From positions 45,890,473 through 45,954,472 of the forward strand of contig NC_052046.1 in assembly GCF_015832195.1 (NCBI RefSeq): a stretch of 64,000 bases of DNA, in the 5' to 3' direction. This document shows positions 25,611 through 37,970 of the stretch, piece after piece. Under the pieces are notes generated by a model. The model ran no database searches. It saw only the letters and a list, made by a program, of their open reading frames with translations, and was not told the origin of the DNA. Every line of letters begins with the position of its first letter. Within the stretch, counting starts at the first letter, position 1. The DNA is from Motacilla alba alba (Eukaryota > Chordata > Aves > Passeriformes > Motacillidae). Made by a program: the position numbers and the translations under genes.

Positions 25611-28510
25611 AAAAGCTAAACAATTTGTTCTCTAATTTTATTAGACAAAATTCAGAAGCAATTGAAAAATGTGCATTTTATAAATTTCAAGAAAACAGTT
25701 ATAAATCTGGAGATAAATTAAATCACGAGATTGGTTGCACTGTTAACAGGAATTGACCCTGTGGCATTTGATGAAGAAAGAAAATGTGAGGAACCAGCTC
25801 TCTGGTTCCTATGTTGCAGTAAAATATTAAAAATTATATGGATCAGAGAATCCAAGCAATAACGGAGTTGTTTATCTTGATGGACAAAGATAGCAATATT
25901 CTGAGCTAAGATCATGCTCACCAGTGATGGAATAATGACATTGTTCTACAAAAATATGTCCTTTCTTACTGTGAATTCCCAGCAGAACTGTTAAAAATTG
26001 AGCAGTAAATTTTAGCATGGAAGATTAAAATAGGGAAATTAAAAATGTTTCACCCAAGAGCCATTCACTCTTGTTACCCACATTTATTATCATCCAAGAA
26101 ATGAGATATGATTTTTGACAATAAATTTTTTAATTGCCCTGAGCAGAAGTTTCTGATAGTGAAGGCAGCAGATCCTTTTTTTTCTCCATACACATACCAT
26201 ATCCAAGAAAATCTTATACAACAGAATTAAATCTGTTTTCTGTTTTGCTAACCAAACATGACCCATCTAAGAACTAGCAGAAGCTGATGATTTAATGGAG
26301 TATTAAGGAGGGAACAGGAAACAGGTTTACTCCAACCAGCCCAAAGCTACAGAGCAAGGTAGCAAGAACTACTATGTAGAGTTATTGAAAAATAAGGTAC
26401 GTCACAGCATGTAACATGTACTGGAAACTATTTCTCCTGTGGCTATTGCTCCAAAGCAGAGAAATTCTACAGACAGAAAATTGGATACATCTTTAAAGGA
26501 AGTGTAAATGCAGATTTTAAAAGCATCTGACTTAAAGCATCTGACTTTGTCTTTGGATGGACCACGATGGTTTTTTGGAGTAAAAAGGAGTATTTGCATT
26601 TCTTGATTTAAGAATCTGGCCTAGTGTGAGGCAGGAAGCTTAGAAACAAACAGGTGAACTTTGCATCTCAACATGAATATATTTAGTCCCCTAACAAATT
26701 ATGGTATCTGCCTCATGGTGTTAAAGACAACCAAAGTTAATGACACACACAAAATAAGGAAGATAAATTTAAAGAAAAAGGCTTAAACTATATTTTCAGT
26801 TTTGAAAAAGAACATCCTGGAATCTTACAAAAGAAATCAAAATATAATTCCTTAATGAAAGAGATAAGAAATTTTGAAAGCATTACTGTGTTTTGTGGTG
26901 TATAATAAGAGCACAAAATGTGGACTGGGTATTAGTCACTCTGTCCTTTTTTTGCCTGAAGCTACCATGAAGGGGCTGCCTGGACCATCATTATATATGC
27001 CTTTCCAAAAGCATACGCATTTCAAACATTCCACTAGAGACTGAGACACTGACAGGGTGACAGGAAGGCTCTTGCCAAGCAACAGCTGGAAAAGATATGC
27101 CAGAAACAATGGGAGAGCTACAGGAGCAGCAAATCACTGTGAAGAAGGAGCCTGTTGCTTTGCATGGGAAAAGAGTAGCAGCAGCAGGAGAAAAGCAACA
27201 GAATGAGATGTCTGCCCAAGCAAACCCATTTACTTTCAGTTGTCTTTTATGACACAGATGACTCACTCTCTTTTGGCTTCTGAACATCTCTACTACTCAA
27301 ATACCCTCTCCCAAATCATTCTGAGGAAGTAAACCTCACAGAATTGCAGTTTGCCAGCCTCAGGCATCAGAGTGATAAAAGATACAAAATATATTGTTAC
27401 GCTGTTTAGAATTATACAGTCACAAGCCCCAGGGGTTTTGCATTAGAGGTTTCTTGCTTGCAGTAAATCTCAAAACACTAAATAGTAAGAGTGTTCTGCT
27501 GACACAGGAATTGAAAAAATCTGGGCATGCTTCTGTAAGGCCTTTGACTTACTGGCCTCAACATACTTGTGTCTTACAAATACAAACCTGTGAGACATTA
27601 CTCTAGTTTTCCTGGATTGTCAAACCAGTCACAAATTTCCAATTAACCTGCTGACCTAGCACTTGCAGATAGGTTTGAAATGCTGATCAGATAGAGGCTT
27701 TGTCCCAGACAGTGAAGGCTTCTCTTGTGGGACCACATATAGTGTTAGTGCTAATACATATAACACTGATTCCTTGTAGAGATAAATCAAAACTCTGGGC
27801 AGCACTGTGAGTTAGGAAGTCCTGTTATCTAGCTATTGTGTCTTAAACAGCACATCCTGGTTAATTTTTTTGTTACTTCCACATGACAAGATTGTTTCCT
27901 GCCTACAAATGTGGAGTAACACTATTCTATCCTAAATACTTAGCCACCAGCAAAATAAATTGACATAATAATATACCGACTTAGCCTGGCAATGGTTTGC
28001 TCAGCAGGTGTAAAATCCTCCTCTTTTGCTGACTCACCTGTAACCCATTTTTTGATAATTTCATGGTTGGCTGTTTCTAGGTGATGCAGAAATGGGATTT
28101 TTTTTCTCATGAGTATTTGCATAGAACATGGCACCTTCATCACCTATACAGTGTGAAGCAGCAATTAAAAAGGCCAATGTGTCTAGTTGACATATAATAA
28201 TTCCTGCAAAGTCAGGAATTGCCTGTGTTTATCCTCAATTATATAAAAGTACAATGTAGTATGCCCTACTATGCAGGCCAGATAACAAGTCCCAGGAAAA
28301 GAGCATCTCTCTGTAAAAGCACCTCAGCTTTGACATAAAGACAAACTTCCCAGATACACATGTTATAGGAATCTGGCAGAGGACCCTGTAGCAAAGCTTT
28401 TCTGTATCGACCAGGACTCAAGGTCTCAGGAGTAAAGTCAATTTGCTTAAGAAAATTAAAAGTCATTCCACCATTACAGAACTTCAGACACATCTAAAAA
28501 TCAAGCTGCT

Positions 28511-28549
28511 CTTTTTTTCTCTCTCTCTCTCTTTTTTTTTTTTTTTTTT
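28511..28549. repeat. CT microsatellite followed by an 18-nt T run
   Basis: A CT dinucleotide tract (about 28519-28531) continues directly into 18 consecutive T residues ending at 28549. It is a simple polypyrimidine repeat. Confidence 0.9.
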
Positions 28550-29342
28550 AAATTAGAATACAGTGATATGATTTTTCAGTGTGCTTTGGGTTTTTTCCAT
28601 CTATATCTTTAGGTCAGTGCAGATTAATGTGCTGATGATGAGGAGTTTAACATTGAAATCCTAAAGATGGTGTTCAAACATACAGTTTCTGAGTTCAATA
28701 TTCTAGTTTAACTCCTCAAAGGCACTTGTGAATGGGGTGAGGAAGATTACCAAGGTATTCTGCAGAACAGCTGACTAGTGACACAAATTGCTATAGACTG
28801 CGGGGACAGTTTATGCTTGAAACAAATTATGGAGTTCCCATGCTGTCTAGACAGACATTATTAAACTGTATTTGCAGTAGGTTCAGCTGCAGGCACAGAA
28901 GGACCTCCTGTTCCCCACAATCAGCACTGTCCTCTGCCCTGCTGCTGGCTTAGGTGACAGAGCAAAGTTTTGCTCTGCCAAAGTTTTGCAAAGTTTTGTT
29001 TCCTGGCAAAACTAAAGCCAGCAGTTCCTGCCTCCCTGGCATCTTCCCCTGTCATATCCTCCCTCAGTTTTGGTGGTTGTGAAGTTGATGAGACTGCTTC
29101 TAAAGCCACAATTGACAAAACCAAGGAACTGACTAAGGTTAAAATTAACTCTTAAATAAGCAAATAAAAAAACAGTAGCTTTGCTCTGGAGTCAGCTATC
29201 CATGGATCCATCACTTCTACAGTGAGGATGGCAGATTCTTTACAGTCCTACCACTGCTTCCAGCCTGACATGTATAAACTGCTGATGACCTTAGTTTATA
29301 TTATGAGGAGAATAGAGAAAAGATATATATCTTTGCACTGCA

Positions 29343-29387
29343 TGCTCCTGCAGTGCTCCTGCAATGCTCCTGCAGTGCTCCTGCAGT
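29343..29387. repeat. 11-bp minisatellite, 4 copies
   Basis: Four adjacent copies of TGCTCCTGCAG, one with A in place of the final G. The first copy begins after CA at 29341-29342. Both strands are open through the array, but this only reflects the repeat. Confidence 0.9.
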
Positions 29388-32169
29388 ACTGGGGTCAACA
29401 GTCTGTGGGGAAGGCTTGAGGAAGAAAGAGAAATCAACCACTGGAGTTGAAGTTCCTTGTGATGGTGAGTCAGCATTCTTGAGCTTCAAATAGCAGTGTG
29501 CATCTGGTTCTATTTTTTACATGTTTATTTTCCCTTTTCAGAACGAGTAGTATTAAAATGAAATTTCAAATTCTGGAGCACAGTTTTGTGGTAAGGGCTT
29601 GCCTAGAAGGCCAAGGAGAGTTGTTCAGTAGTAGGAGCCTGTAGTTGTTTCTGCAAATATTTTCTTTCCTATCACTTCAGAATAATTCTAACTTAGATAA
29701 TTATCCAAAGCCACTCAGTTGTGGTTCTGTTCTAGTTTCAATACATTCAATAATAATCAAGTAATTATTCTTTCTCATTCTCATGACTAATCAGGAATCC
29801 TTTTTTTTTTCTCATGATTACCTTTACATTAGAGACTTCAGTCACTTATGCATTTCTCAGGCATCAGAAGTTCCTGTTACTGTCCACCATAGGTAGGTCA
29901 GCAGAATTCCCTTTTGGAGATACTATTATATTTTCTCTTGTTTCTACAGGAGACGAAAACTTGAGAGAGAAAAAAAGGAAAAAACCTACCTTTTTTTCCT
30001 CAACATAACTTTTTATTAAGCATCAGAAGAGTTTTCATTAAGTAATATATAAAACCTGATGCTTTTAATATATTAAAGCATTACTGAATTATTTTTTGTG
30101 AAGAACTATTATCTACTTTTGGCACATGTAGAATATGTAAAGAAGATGAAAAAAAATACTATATCACACTTCTATCAATAACTTAGAAGTTTGAATAACT
30201 TACAAAAACAGATGTAATTTTTATAGGAATTCAAGTGACACCACTAATGAATTTAAGGCTCCAGATACTACTCTTGGGAGTGCAGCATAAAAATGAACAT
30301 TTCCTAATGCATACTAAGCAATAACATCAGCTAATCATTTTCTGCTGTCAAATAATTGAAAAGGAAGGCATTCACTAGCTAATTCTGGTATATTTATGAC
30401 ATCAAGCTGGTTTTACCTCTATAAAACTCAATCTGCTTTGACAACGATCTCCAGATTTCCCTCTGCTGGGATAATGAGATCATTGCTCGCCAGAAATATA
30501 CCACTGCAATCTGTTTGTGATACTTTTGTCGGGAACAACCTTGGAAAGCTTATAAATGTAGAAAGACAGTAGAGCTTTCCTTATGCATGTGCAGAGAACT
30601 GCAAATAATCATACTGATCAGGTATCATAGTCCTGTCTCTGCTAACAGCTTAGATGGAATCAGTCACTTTAGTCTTCCTGGATGTACCTGGCTGTTTAGG
30701 AATTGAGAGCAGATGTAACAGATGAGGTGCTAGGAGAGACATCTCAATGCTGCTACTTCTTCGAGAATTTTAGCTTTATATATTCATGCAGGTGTAGCAT
30801 TGGCTGCTACCCAGTAAAACATTAAATCCTTGCATGTCACCTTAGCATCCAGCCTTCCTTATTTCCTGACCTCCCATGGGTAAACACTTGCTCTGAAGGC
30901 CCCCTATTCATATCCATGCCAGCAGAACTGGCATCAGCAGCTCTGTCTTTCCTCCCCATTAAAGCAATTTACTACTAGTACAAGAAATTAACATTATGCA
31001 TCAAAAGACTGATTTATCTGAAAGAAATGTTAACAGTCTAGGTCCTGTTCTGCTTACTGGGGTTAAAGAGAGTAGGATAAAAAGTCATAGTGTGCATCTT
31101 TGAAATATGCATTTGTTTGCTGTGTTGGCACAGAGGGTAGTTGATAAATTCAGACCAGTAAGACTTCCAAACTTTTTTGGCTTAGCATGATTGTAGAGGG
31201 TCTCATCTTTGAGGATATAAATGTGTGGGACAAGGAGTAGCTAACAGAATTTTTTAAGGCTTGTTTGACAGCTCCCAGTGAAAAAAAAAGTCTCACTTAA
31301 AAATTCTTTGTGCTGTCATGAGAGATCAAAATGAGTATACTTTAGACACAAGATGAAAAGCTGCTATGTTAAATATTAAACTGGGACCTCTACATATATT
31401 TTTCAGGTTACAAAATATTTTGCTTCACAATAATTTGCAGGCTATTTCAGGCACATTTTTTTACATGTACTCCAACATCCATACATACATGTAGAGTACA
31501 TACATTCTGTAGACTACATACCTGTACTCTACAGAAAAACATGTAGATCACTGACAATTCCAAAGAAATCAGCATTTTTTAGCTTGACCTCACTCATGCA
31601 CCAGCGAGAAAGTTCCTCTACATAGCCCTAGGTCCCCAGTGCATACTGTGGTCCTGCTCTGCTGAATGCAGACTGCATTTGCATTTCTTGGGAACTATTT
31701 CAGTGTTCATGCATATGGACAGTATTAAGTTTGTACAGCTAGATAGCAATTTGGTCCAAATACCACCACATTACACAACATTTCTTTAGTTACTTACCGC
31801 AATAATTTTCCCATGTTCTTGGAGCCACTCTCAAACAAATAACAGAGCTCACTTGGTTACAATGTGGTATATTTGACTCCAGGATATTGATGTACTCATT
31901 CTTCCGTATACTCCAGCCTGTTACAGAGCTATGCTACTCCAAATAACATGTGTAGAAATCACTATTTACAGCAAATTTCTCTCTCTTTTAAGGGTGTATT
32001 CATTTTATAGGCTTAGATTAATTTTTGGATTTTCTAGGGATCTGATTTGTCTGAACTACCAGGGAGATTTCTTCTTTCACAAGGCTAGGAGAGTGGAAAC
32101 TGAACCAAAACTAGTTCAAACAAAACTTCCACCACTGTGGTATCATGTTCAGCTTGTGTATTGGGTCTA

Positions 32170-32673
32170 TAGGGGATGGACTTAATTTTCTCTACAGCAG
32201 TCCTGATAATGCTGTACTTTGTATTTGGAGCTAGAAGGATGTTGATGACCAGTGTTTTGGCTGCAGGGCTCCCACAGCATCAAGGATGCCCTTCACTCAA
32301 GGCTGCCCTTCACCCAAGCATGTCCTTCAACAAGGACAGCTGAGACAAACTGACCCAGAAATAATCCATAAACTATGACATCCGTTCAACAATAAAAGAG
32401 AAGGAAAATCGGTGGGAAGCATTCGTTCTTTAGATGTTTGTCATCTGGACCAACTGCTATGTGTTCTGAAGCCCTACTTGACTGGACATAGCCTGCTGAT
32501 GAGATGGAGAGAATATATATTTTATTCTCCTTTGCTACCATGCACAGCCTTTGCTCCATCTTTATTAAACTGCCTTTGTCTTGATCCACAAGGCTTTTTT
32601 CATCTGATTTTCTGCCCCACTATCCTGCTGAGGAGGGGAAGTGATAGAGCAGCTTCCTGGGCAGCTTCCTGAG
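32170..32673 (+). mobile_element. Truncated avian ERV LTR, plus orientation
   Basis: The block from about 32180 onward has LTR organisation on the + strand. A U3-like part is followed by ACAATAAAAG (a poly(A) signal at about 32391), then a TTTATTAAACTGCC segment. Next comes TTGATCCACAAGGC, a degenerate form of the CAACCCACGAG box I recall from avian ERVL LTRs. It ends with CTGAGGAGGGGAAGTGATAG, a block shared with the inverted LTR at 17.5 kb. The final bases expected of the LTR are missing after about 32673, so it is 3'-truncated. Its 5' boundary is uncertain by tens of bases. No retroviral genes adjoin it. Confidence 0.65.
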
Positions 32674-34340
32674 TAATATTAATTTTCCTGACTTACTCAC
32701 TCTTTCATCATTCTTCCTGGGTCATTCAGGAGGTTTTACAGCTCAGGTGTCTTGCTCAGGAGAACTGAGTTTGCTCAACCTATTCAACTCATATTGGTTG
32801 CAGGGTTACCCAATATCACTGGTTACACAACATCAACACCTACCCACCATAAACTCAGCCAGACACACCCACAAAATCCTCAGAACTGGCACTACGTTGT
32901 CTGCTCTGGATACAACCTGGTCATTTTACACTGGTTCACAGTTCTGTGCTCAAACAGACTGAGGAATATATTCCCTGTTTCCCAAAACCTCATTCTCTAC
33001 AGATAAAGACTCACTATAGTTTAACAAAATTTCTTTCAAATTGTGTCGAAGTGTTTATTGAAAAGAATCCATACCACTGCAGCAGGCAATTAATTTCTGG
33101 TTGTAAGGCATAAATGCATTCAAGAGAGTCTGAAGCTCTGTGCTCTATCCACACCAAGTGGATGTGCTTTGACAAGAATGGAAATGTTCCATGTTTTTGT
33201 CACTGTATATCATATGCAGCATAAGAAACAAAATCCCTGGTCTGACTCCCACCTATGTTGCTAAATGTCATTACAGGTCTAAGGTGTACAGGATTTTGAT
33301 GTATAGAAAACCTATTTTTCCCCATTTAAAATGTATGTACAAAGAACTACCTCTATTCTTCCATCATTAATGTGAGACTGCCTAATTTGTGTGAGTATGG
33401 CTTACAAGAGCTTGTAGTAACAAATTACTCCTTGTGAATCCTTTTGGATTCACAGAAAGAAGAATCCTTTTGCTCCTGATCAGACTGTGTAAGGGGGAAA
33501 GAGAGCTATGTTTTCCCCTGCAATGCTAAGAGATCTTCTCCTGTAACACAACATCACCATGTGTGATCCTGAGAACTGCATCTGAAGAAAAAACATTTGG
33601 CCAGGGCTATAAAAATTCAGCATTGTGTTGTAATATTTTCTTTTTCTGCTTCATTATCTGAAAAATCCCAAATGGCAGTCTAATTCACTGGCATTAGAAA
33701 GGAAGTTTATAACATTAATTAAAAAGTTACAACATACTGTTGTAAATGTCCAGTTCTTCATACAGATGCCCGCACACAAGAGTTGCCTGGTATTTGATGG
33801 AAAATTAGTATCTTGAGAGAGAGGTAGGGGGACTGGGTTTTGGGTTTTATGGTTGGTTTTTTTTGAAATTTCACCTGAAATATACAATTTTCCTGCGTGT
33901 AGGGCATGCATCAGGTTTAGCATAAGACTGGTACTCCACATAACATACAGCAGTACATAGAAAATCAGGAGTGCTGCACAAGCCCTCTTTGAAGCTTTTA
34001 GACTGATACTTCTTATGATCAAAAAAGCCACAATGGGAATGGCATGGGGCAGAGACAGAGGAGACCACCATTTCAGAGATTTTTTTGCCACAAATAGATT
34101 CAGGAAAAAGGCATTTCTTACCTACTACTTTCCCTATTTAGTTACTTTAAAATGGTTTTAGTTAAAAGGCTTCCTATTTGCTCTTCCCATTTTCTATTCC
34201 TTAAGTTTCTTTCTGGTCTTCCTTCTGTGCACCTGTGAAACAACTAAACAATACAAGTATTAGAGTGCTTGCCAGGCTTCAGAGCTAAATGTCAAGTAAG
34301 GGAAAGATGGAGACAGTAAAGGACTCAGTTAAAATATGTA
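32674..34340. other. Short intergenic stretch between LTR and CR1
   Basis: No recognised gene or family repeat is present. A minus-strand open frame of 145 residues at 33654-34091 matches nothing I know and includes hydrophobic, low-complexity sequence. An 8-bp perfect hairpin with a 4-nt loop lies at 33434-33453. Confidence 0.6.
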
Positions 34341-35026
34341 GTATCAAAGAGTATTCTGAGTTGGAAGGGACTCAGAAGTCCAACCTTTCCCTCATATCCA
34401 GCGTAAACCTCCCCTGGCACAGCTTCAAGCCATTTCCTCAAGTTCTGACACTGTTCCTCACAGAGAAGAGATCGTTGCCTCCCCCTCCACCTACCCCCAT
34501 GAGAATGTAGAAGACCACATGAGGTCTCCCCTCAGTCTTCTCTTCTTCAGGCTAAACAAACCAGGTGATGTCAGCAACTTCTCATATGGCTTTCCCTGGA
34601 AGCCCTTCACCATCCTTGTAGCCCTCCTTTGCCCCTAATTACTTCTTTATGTTTTGGTACCCAAAACTGCCAAAATATAAAGTCCCAGCACTTGAGGTGA
34701 GGCAACTCCAGTGAAGAGCAGAACAGGACAATCCCCTCCATCACCCTGGCTGGCGATGCTGTGGCTGGTGCACCCCAAGACAGGACAGGGGTGGCCCCCT
34801 AGGCTGCCAGGGCACTGCTGACTCTTGTTCAACTTGCCCTCGACCAGGGCCCCCATGTCCATTTCTGCAGCGCTGACTTCCATCATGTCATTTCCCTTTC
34901 TGCCAGTTCATCCTGGGTTGCCCCTTCTCAGGTGCAGAATCCAGAATTGGCCCTTGTTGAATTTCCAACAGCTGATCATTGCCAAGCCCTCTGATTTGCC
35001 AAGGTCTCTCTGCCTTCCATCTGCAG
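34341..35026 (-). mobile_element. CR1 LINE 3' fragment, minus orientation
   Basis: The left end reads GTTGGAAGGGACTCAGAAGTCCAACC in broken form, the reverse complement of the CR1 3' terminal region. Moving right it passes through the typical stretches for shortened messages (CTTCTTCAGGCTAAACAAACC, AGCCCTCCTTTGC). It ends near GCCAAGGTCTCTCTGCC. About 690 bp remain, covering the CR1 3' UTR and the very end of ORF2. It is 5'-truncated, as nearly all avian CR1 copies are. Several substitutions and gaps show that it is old and inactive. Confidence 0.85.
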
Positions 35027-37185
35027 ACTTACTTAGTATTCCTTCAAGTTCACATGTATTTTATGTATTAAGAAGTATCTGACGGTAAGGAGCACACAAC
35101 TGTAACCCAACAGGTGCTATTGTCTTCATTTTAATTAAGAAAGAACATTTGCAGATTTTAACAGACATCTATTCCTGGTTTATGTGACTAGTAGGGAAAA
35201 ACACCATGTGCTATGAATAACGAAGCAGGACATGAATGCAACAACTAAAATTGCTCTATGTAACACATTGTGAGTTACCAAGCTTGAGAAGACAGTAGAG
35301 ATTGCCCAGATTTATTCTTGGAAAGCCAAAAAACACTTGTAAAACAAAGTAAAGTACTGTAACAAGAACTAAAAATAAGTAAGATCAACCCACTTAAATC
35401 TGCTGCAAAATAGTGAAGACTGAAGACATGAGGGTGACAAGTTGCAGTACTCCCAGGCTTACATGTTGCAAAGTGGCCTTAGAGAGGAACAGCATGGTGG
35501 GTGGGAATGCCTTGATGCTCCAAGGACAGCAAATTTAATGTAAAATGCAGCTTCAAGATGTACATAAAATACTGGGAGTACCAGCTCTAAACTATGACAG
35601 ACAAGATACGTTGAGAGTCTATGTGAACATGTGTGTGTTGATACCTTTTTTGCAGGGAAAGGAATAAATACATAAATTTAAGGATCAATAATTTTTAATT
35701 GACCAAATAAAATCCTTAAGTAAAATCTCTTTTTTGAAGAAAGTAATTAGCATATTCTGTGAATAATTCTGTTGTTTTCTAGCATCAGGACATTGAGGTG
35801 CTGCAACTGAGGCAAAAAATGGGTCCTGTCACTTACCTCCTTTACATATCTGTGCTAGGCAACTGAGTAAACTCTTCTCCTTGGACAAGAATTCTCTCAT
35901 TTTCTCTTTCCACTTTCCACAAATACTACAGTAAAAAGAATTAGTAAGCAGCCCAGATTCAAATCTGTTAAAACATCGTTTACCTGGAATGACTCCATTG
36001 TGGCTGACAAAATCCATCTGGGTTTCCACTTGTCACCAAGATCAGTAGCTGCCTGTTGACCTCAGAGTTTTTGAGAAGATGGAGCCTGAAGTCAGTAGAG
36101 TGGTTTGCACACTGTCAGCTAAGTACCTGGTGTTTAGGTGAACAGAAGCATCTTGGAAGACTGCCAAAACCAACCAAATAAAAAAACAGGGAGAAATCTA
36201 GAGAAGAAAAACTGTTGCATCACTTCTCTTGCCTTCTGCCTTCCACTGTAATTTCTGGGCAATCTATGCCACATTCTACAGCTATGTTGCAATTTAGGAA
36301 ATTACTTCACCACTGAAGAGCTGAGTCATCTTTGCTGAGACAAGTCTGTAACATAATGGTGACATAATTTAGGGATATCTTGATTTAGCCTTTTAATCCA
36401 TCCTTTTATATGGTTTGGCTAGAATAAATAAGGTATAGAGAGGCAGCCTTGTTCCTTGCAGTATCTTATGCTGTGGATTATGCATTAAACAGTACTTACA
36501 GTACTGTGCCTGGTGGGAAAGGACATGTGTAGTTTAGCCAATAATCCTGACTTCATTCTGTGTAGGAAAAGAGCTTGAGTCATCAGTAGAAGCTGAACAC
36601 ACAATGTGAGACGGTTATGTTTGTTTTATCAGTTACTGCCTCTATAGACTTACTAGTATTGAAGAGTTCCTCACAGATTGCTACCAAAATTGACAATGTT
36701 CTGATGGAGTATTTTCCCAGCTCCATTTAGCAATTACCTGTGAAAACTGAGATAGATAACAGACTTACTGACAGTTTTTGATCATCATCTCAGAGGGACA
36801 AAGGTTAATTAAATACTGCTGCAAGACAAAATTAAATTTCAGCCAAATATATTTCAAAACCTGCATAGGATGGAAGGCTGCCAAAAAACCCCACGTGTAT
36901 TTGGAACTCAAGAAAGAAAAGGGCCTCCAGGTCTGCAATGCAATAAAACCACACATTTGATCATTTCTCAAAGGAGTAGGCCAGAGGATGCAAGGATGAT
37001 CCCATGGGTTTTTTTCTGTGATAGCTGAAAAACTACTAAAAAGTAGGATTTCAACTAAACTATTCTCAGTTCTTAGTTCCTCTGGAACACATCAAGACTC
37101 TAGCATGTCTTCAAGCTTACTTTGTCCTTCATAGAACAATTTCACATTAAAATTTGATTTTGGACAAGCACTTCTAAAAACAAAA

Positions 37186-37270
37186 TTAAAAGCAAACAAA
37201 TAAACAAACAAACACAAAATTACACTCCTGCCCTCTCCCCAAAAACCTCAAACCAACAAACCAAGAAAAA
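37186..37270. repeat. A/C-rich CAAA-type tract
   Basis: CAAA and CAAAT units alternate with A/C-rich sequence on the + strand, including AAACAAACAAAC. It is a simple, low-complexity repeat. Confidence 0.75.
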
Positions 37271-37919
37271 TCTCAATCACACCAAGTAAAAAAATTCCCA
37301 GAGGTTGGAAACTGGAATCCTAATCACAATCAGAATTAGAAAATCACCCGTGATCCTTCTAGTGTTTTCTTACAGCAAGAGGACTTACCCCCGTTGCTTA
37401 GTGGCAGCACCAGGCAAGGTGGAAGAAGTTCTGAATTCAGTTTGTCGTGATTATTTTGATCTTCCAGTATCTACAGAAATTTATTTGGTCCTGTATCTCT
37501 TGCTCCTTGATGACAATATTCACCAGCACCCATTACAATAAGAGCAAGCAGCACCAACAACCGATACCAGGTTCACTGCTTTTGTTCTCACAGAATCCTC
37601 TTCCCCATTGACGCCTGCTATGTATATCCTGGTTTGGTGTGTATTTCAGGGTGTATTGCTGTGCTGCACTTCACTCATTTGCTCTCTGTGCTTATCAGAG
37701 AAGGTAAATAGGAGCAAGAAGATTTTTTTTTGGTTACAATTCGAAAGTTCAGGATTTGGGAACAGGGCAGGTGATGTGAAGGTGTATCTCCCTATCACTA
37801 AGAGTTTCAAATGAACTGACCCTGTAGTTTGCCGTAAACCCCAAATGCTACATTCAACAGCCTTACCAGGTCAGGTTTCCCAGTTCATTTCAACGCACCA
37901 GCTGAGCCATTGGCACTAT

Positions 37920-37970
37920 GAATGCACATTCTACTTGAATGCACATTCTACTTGAACGCACATTCTACTT
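37920..37970. repeat. 17-bp tandem repeat, 3 copies
   Basis: Three consecutive copies of GAATGCACATTCTACTT are present, the third with one T-to-C change (GAACGC). The core GAATGCACATTC is itself a partly inverted motif (GAATGnnCATTC). Confidence 0.95.

Larger units (their letters stand above)
18538..32169. other. Intergenic region without a recognised gene
   Basis: About 13.6 kb of AT-rich sequence shows no recognised coding exon on either strand. It contains small simple repeats: A-rich CAAA-type sequence at 25553-25610, a CT/T tract at 28511-28549, an 11-bp minisatellite at 29343-29387 and a short inverted repeat at 31490-31533. Otherwise I see nothing in it. Confidence 0.7.

Noticed and set aside
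27940..28143. 67-residue minus-strand frame with a charged stretch (ESAKEEDFTPAEQ)
   Set aside because: It looks mildly protein-like but has no clear splice acceptor, no family match and no neighbouring exon.
33434..33453. 8-bp hairpin with a T-rich loop
   Set aside because: Such short hairpins are expected by chance in this length of sequence and there is no transcript context.
33654..34091. 145-residue minus-strand open frame with hydrophobic segments
   Set aside because: No recognisable domain, and its translation looks like AT-rich non-coding DNA.
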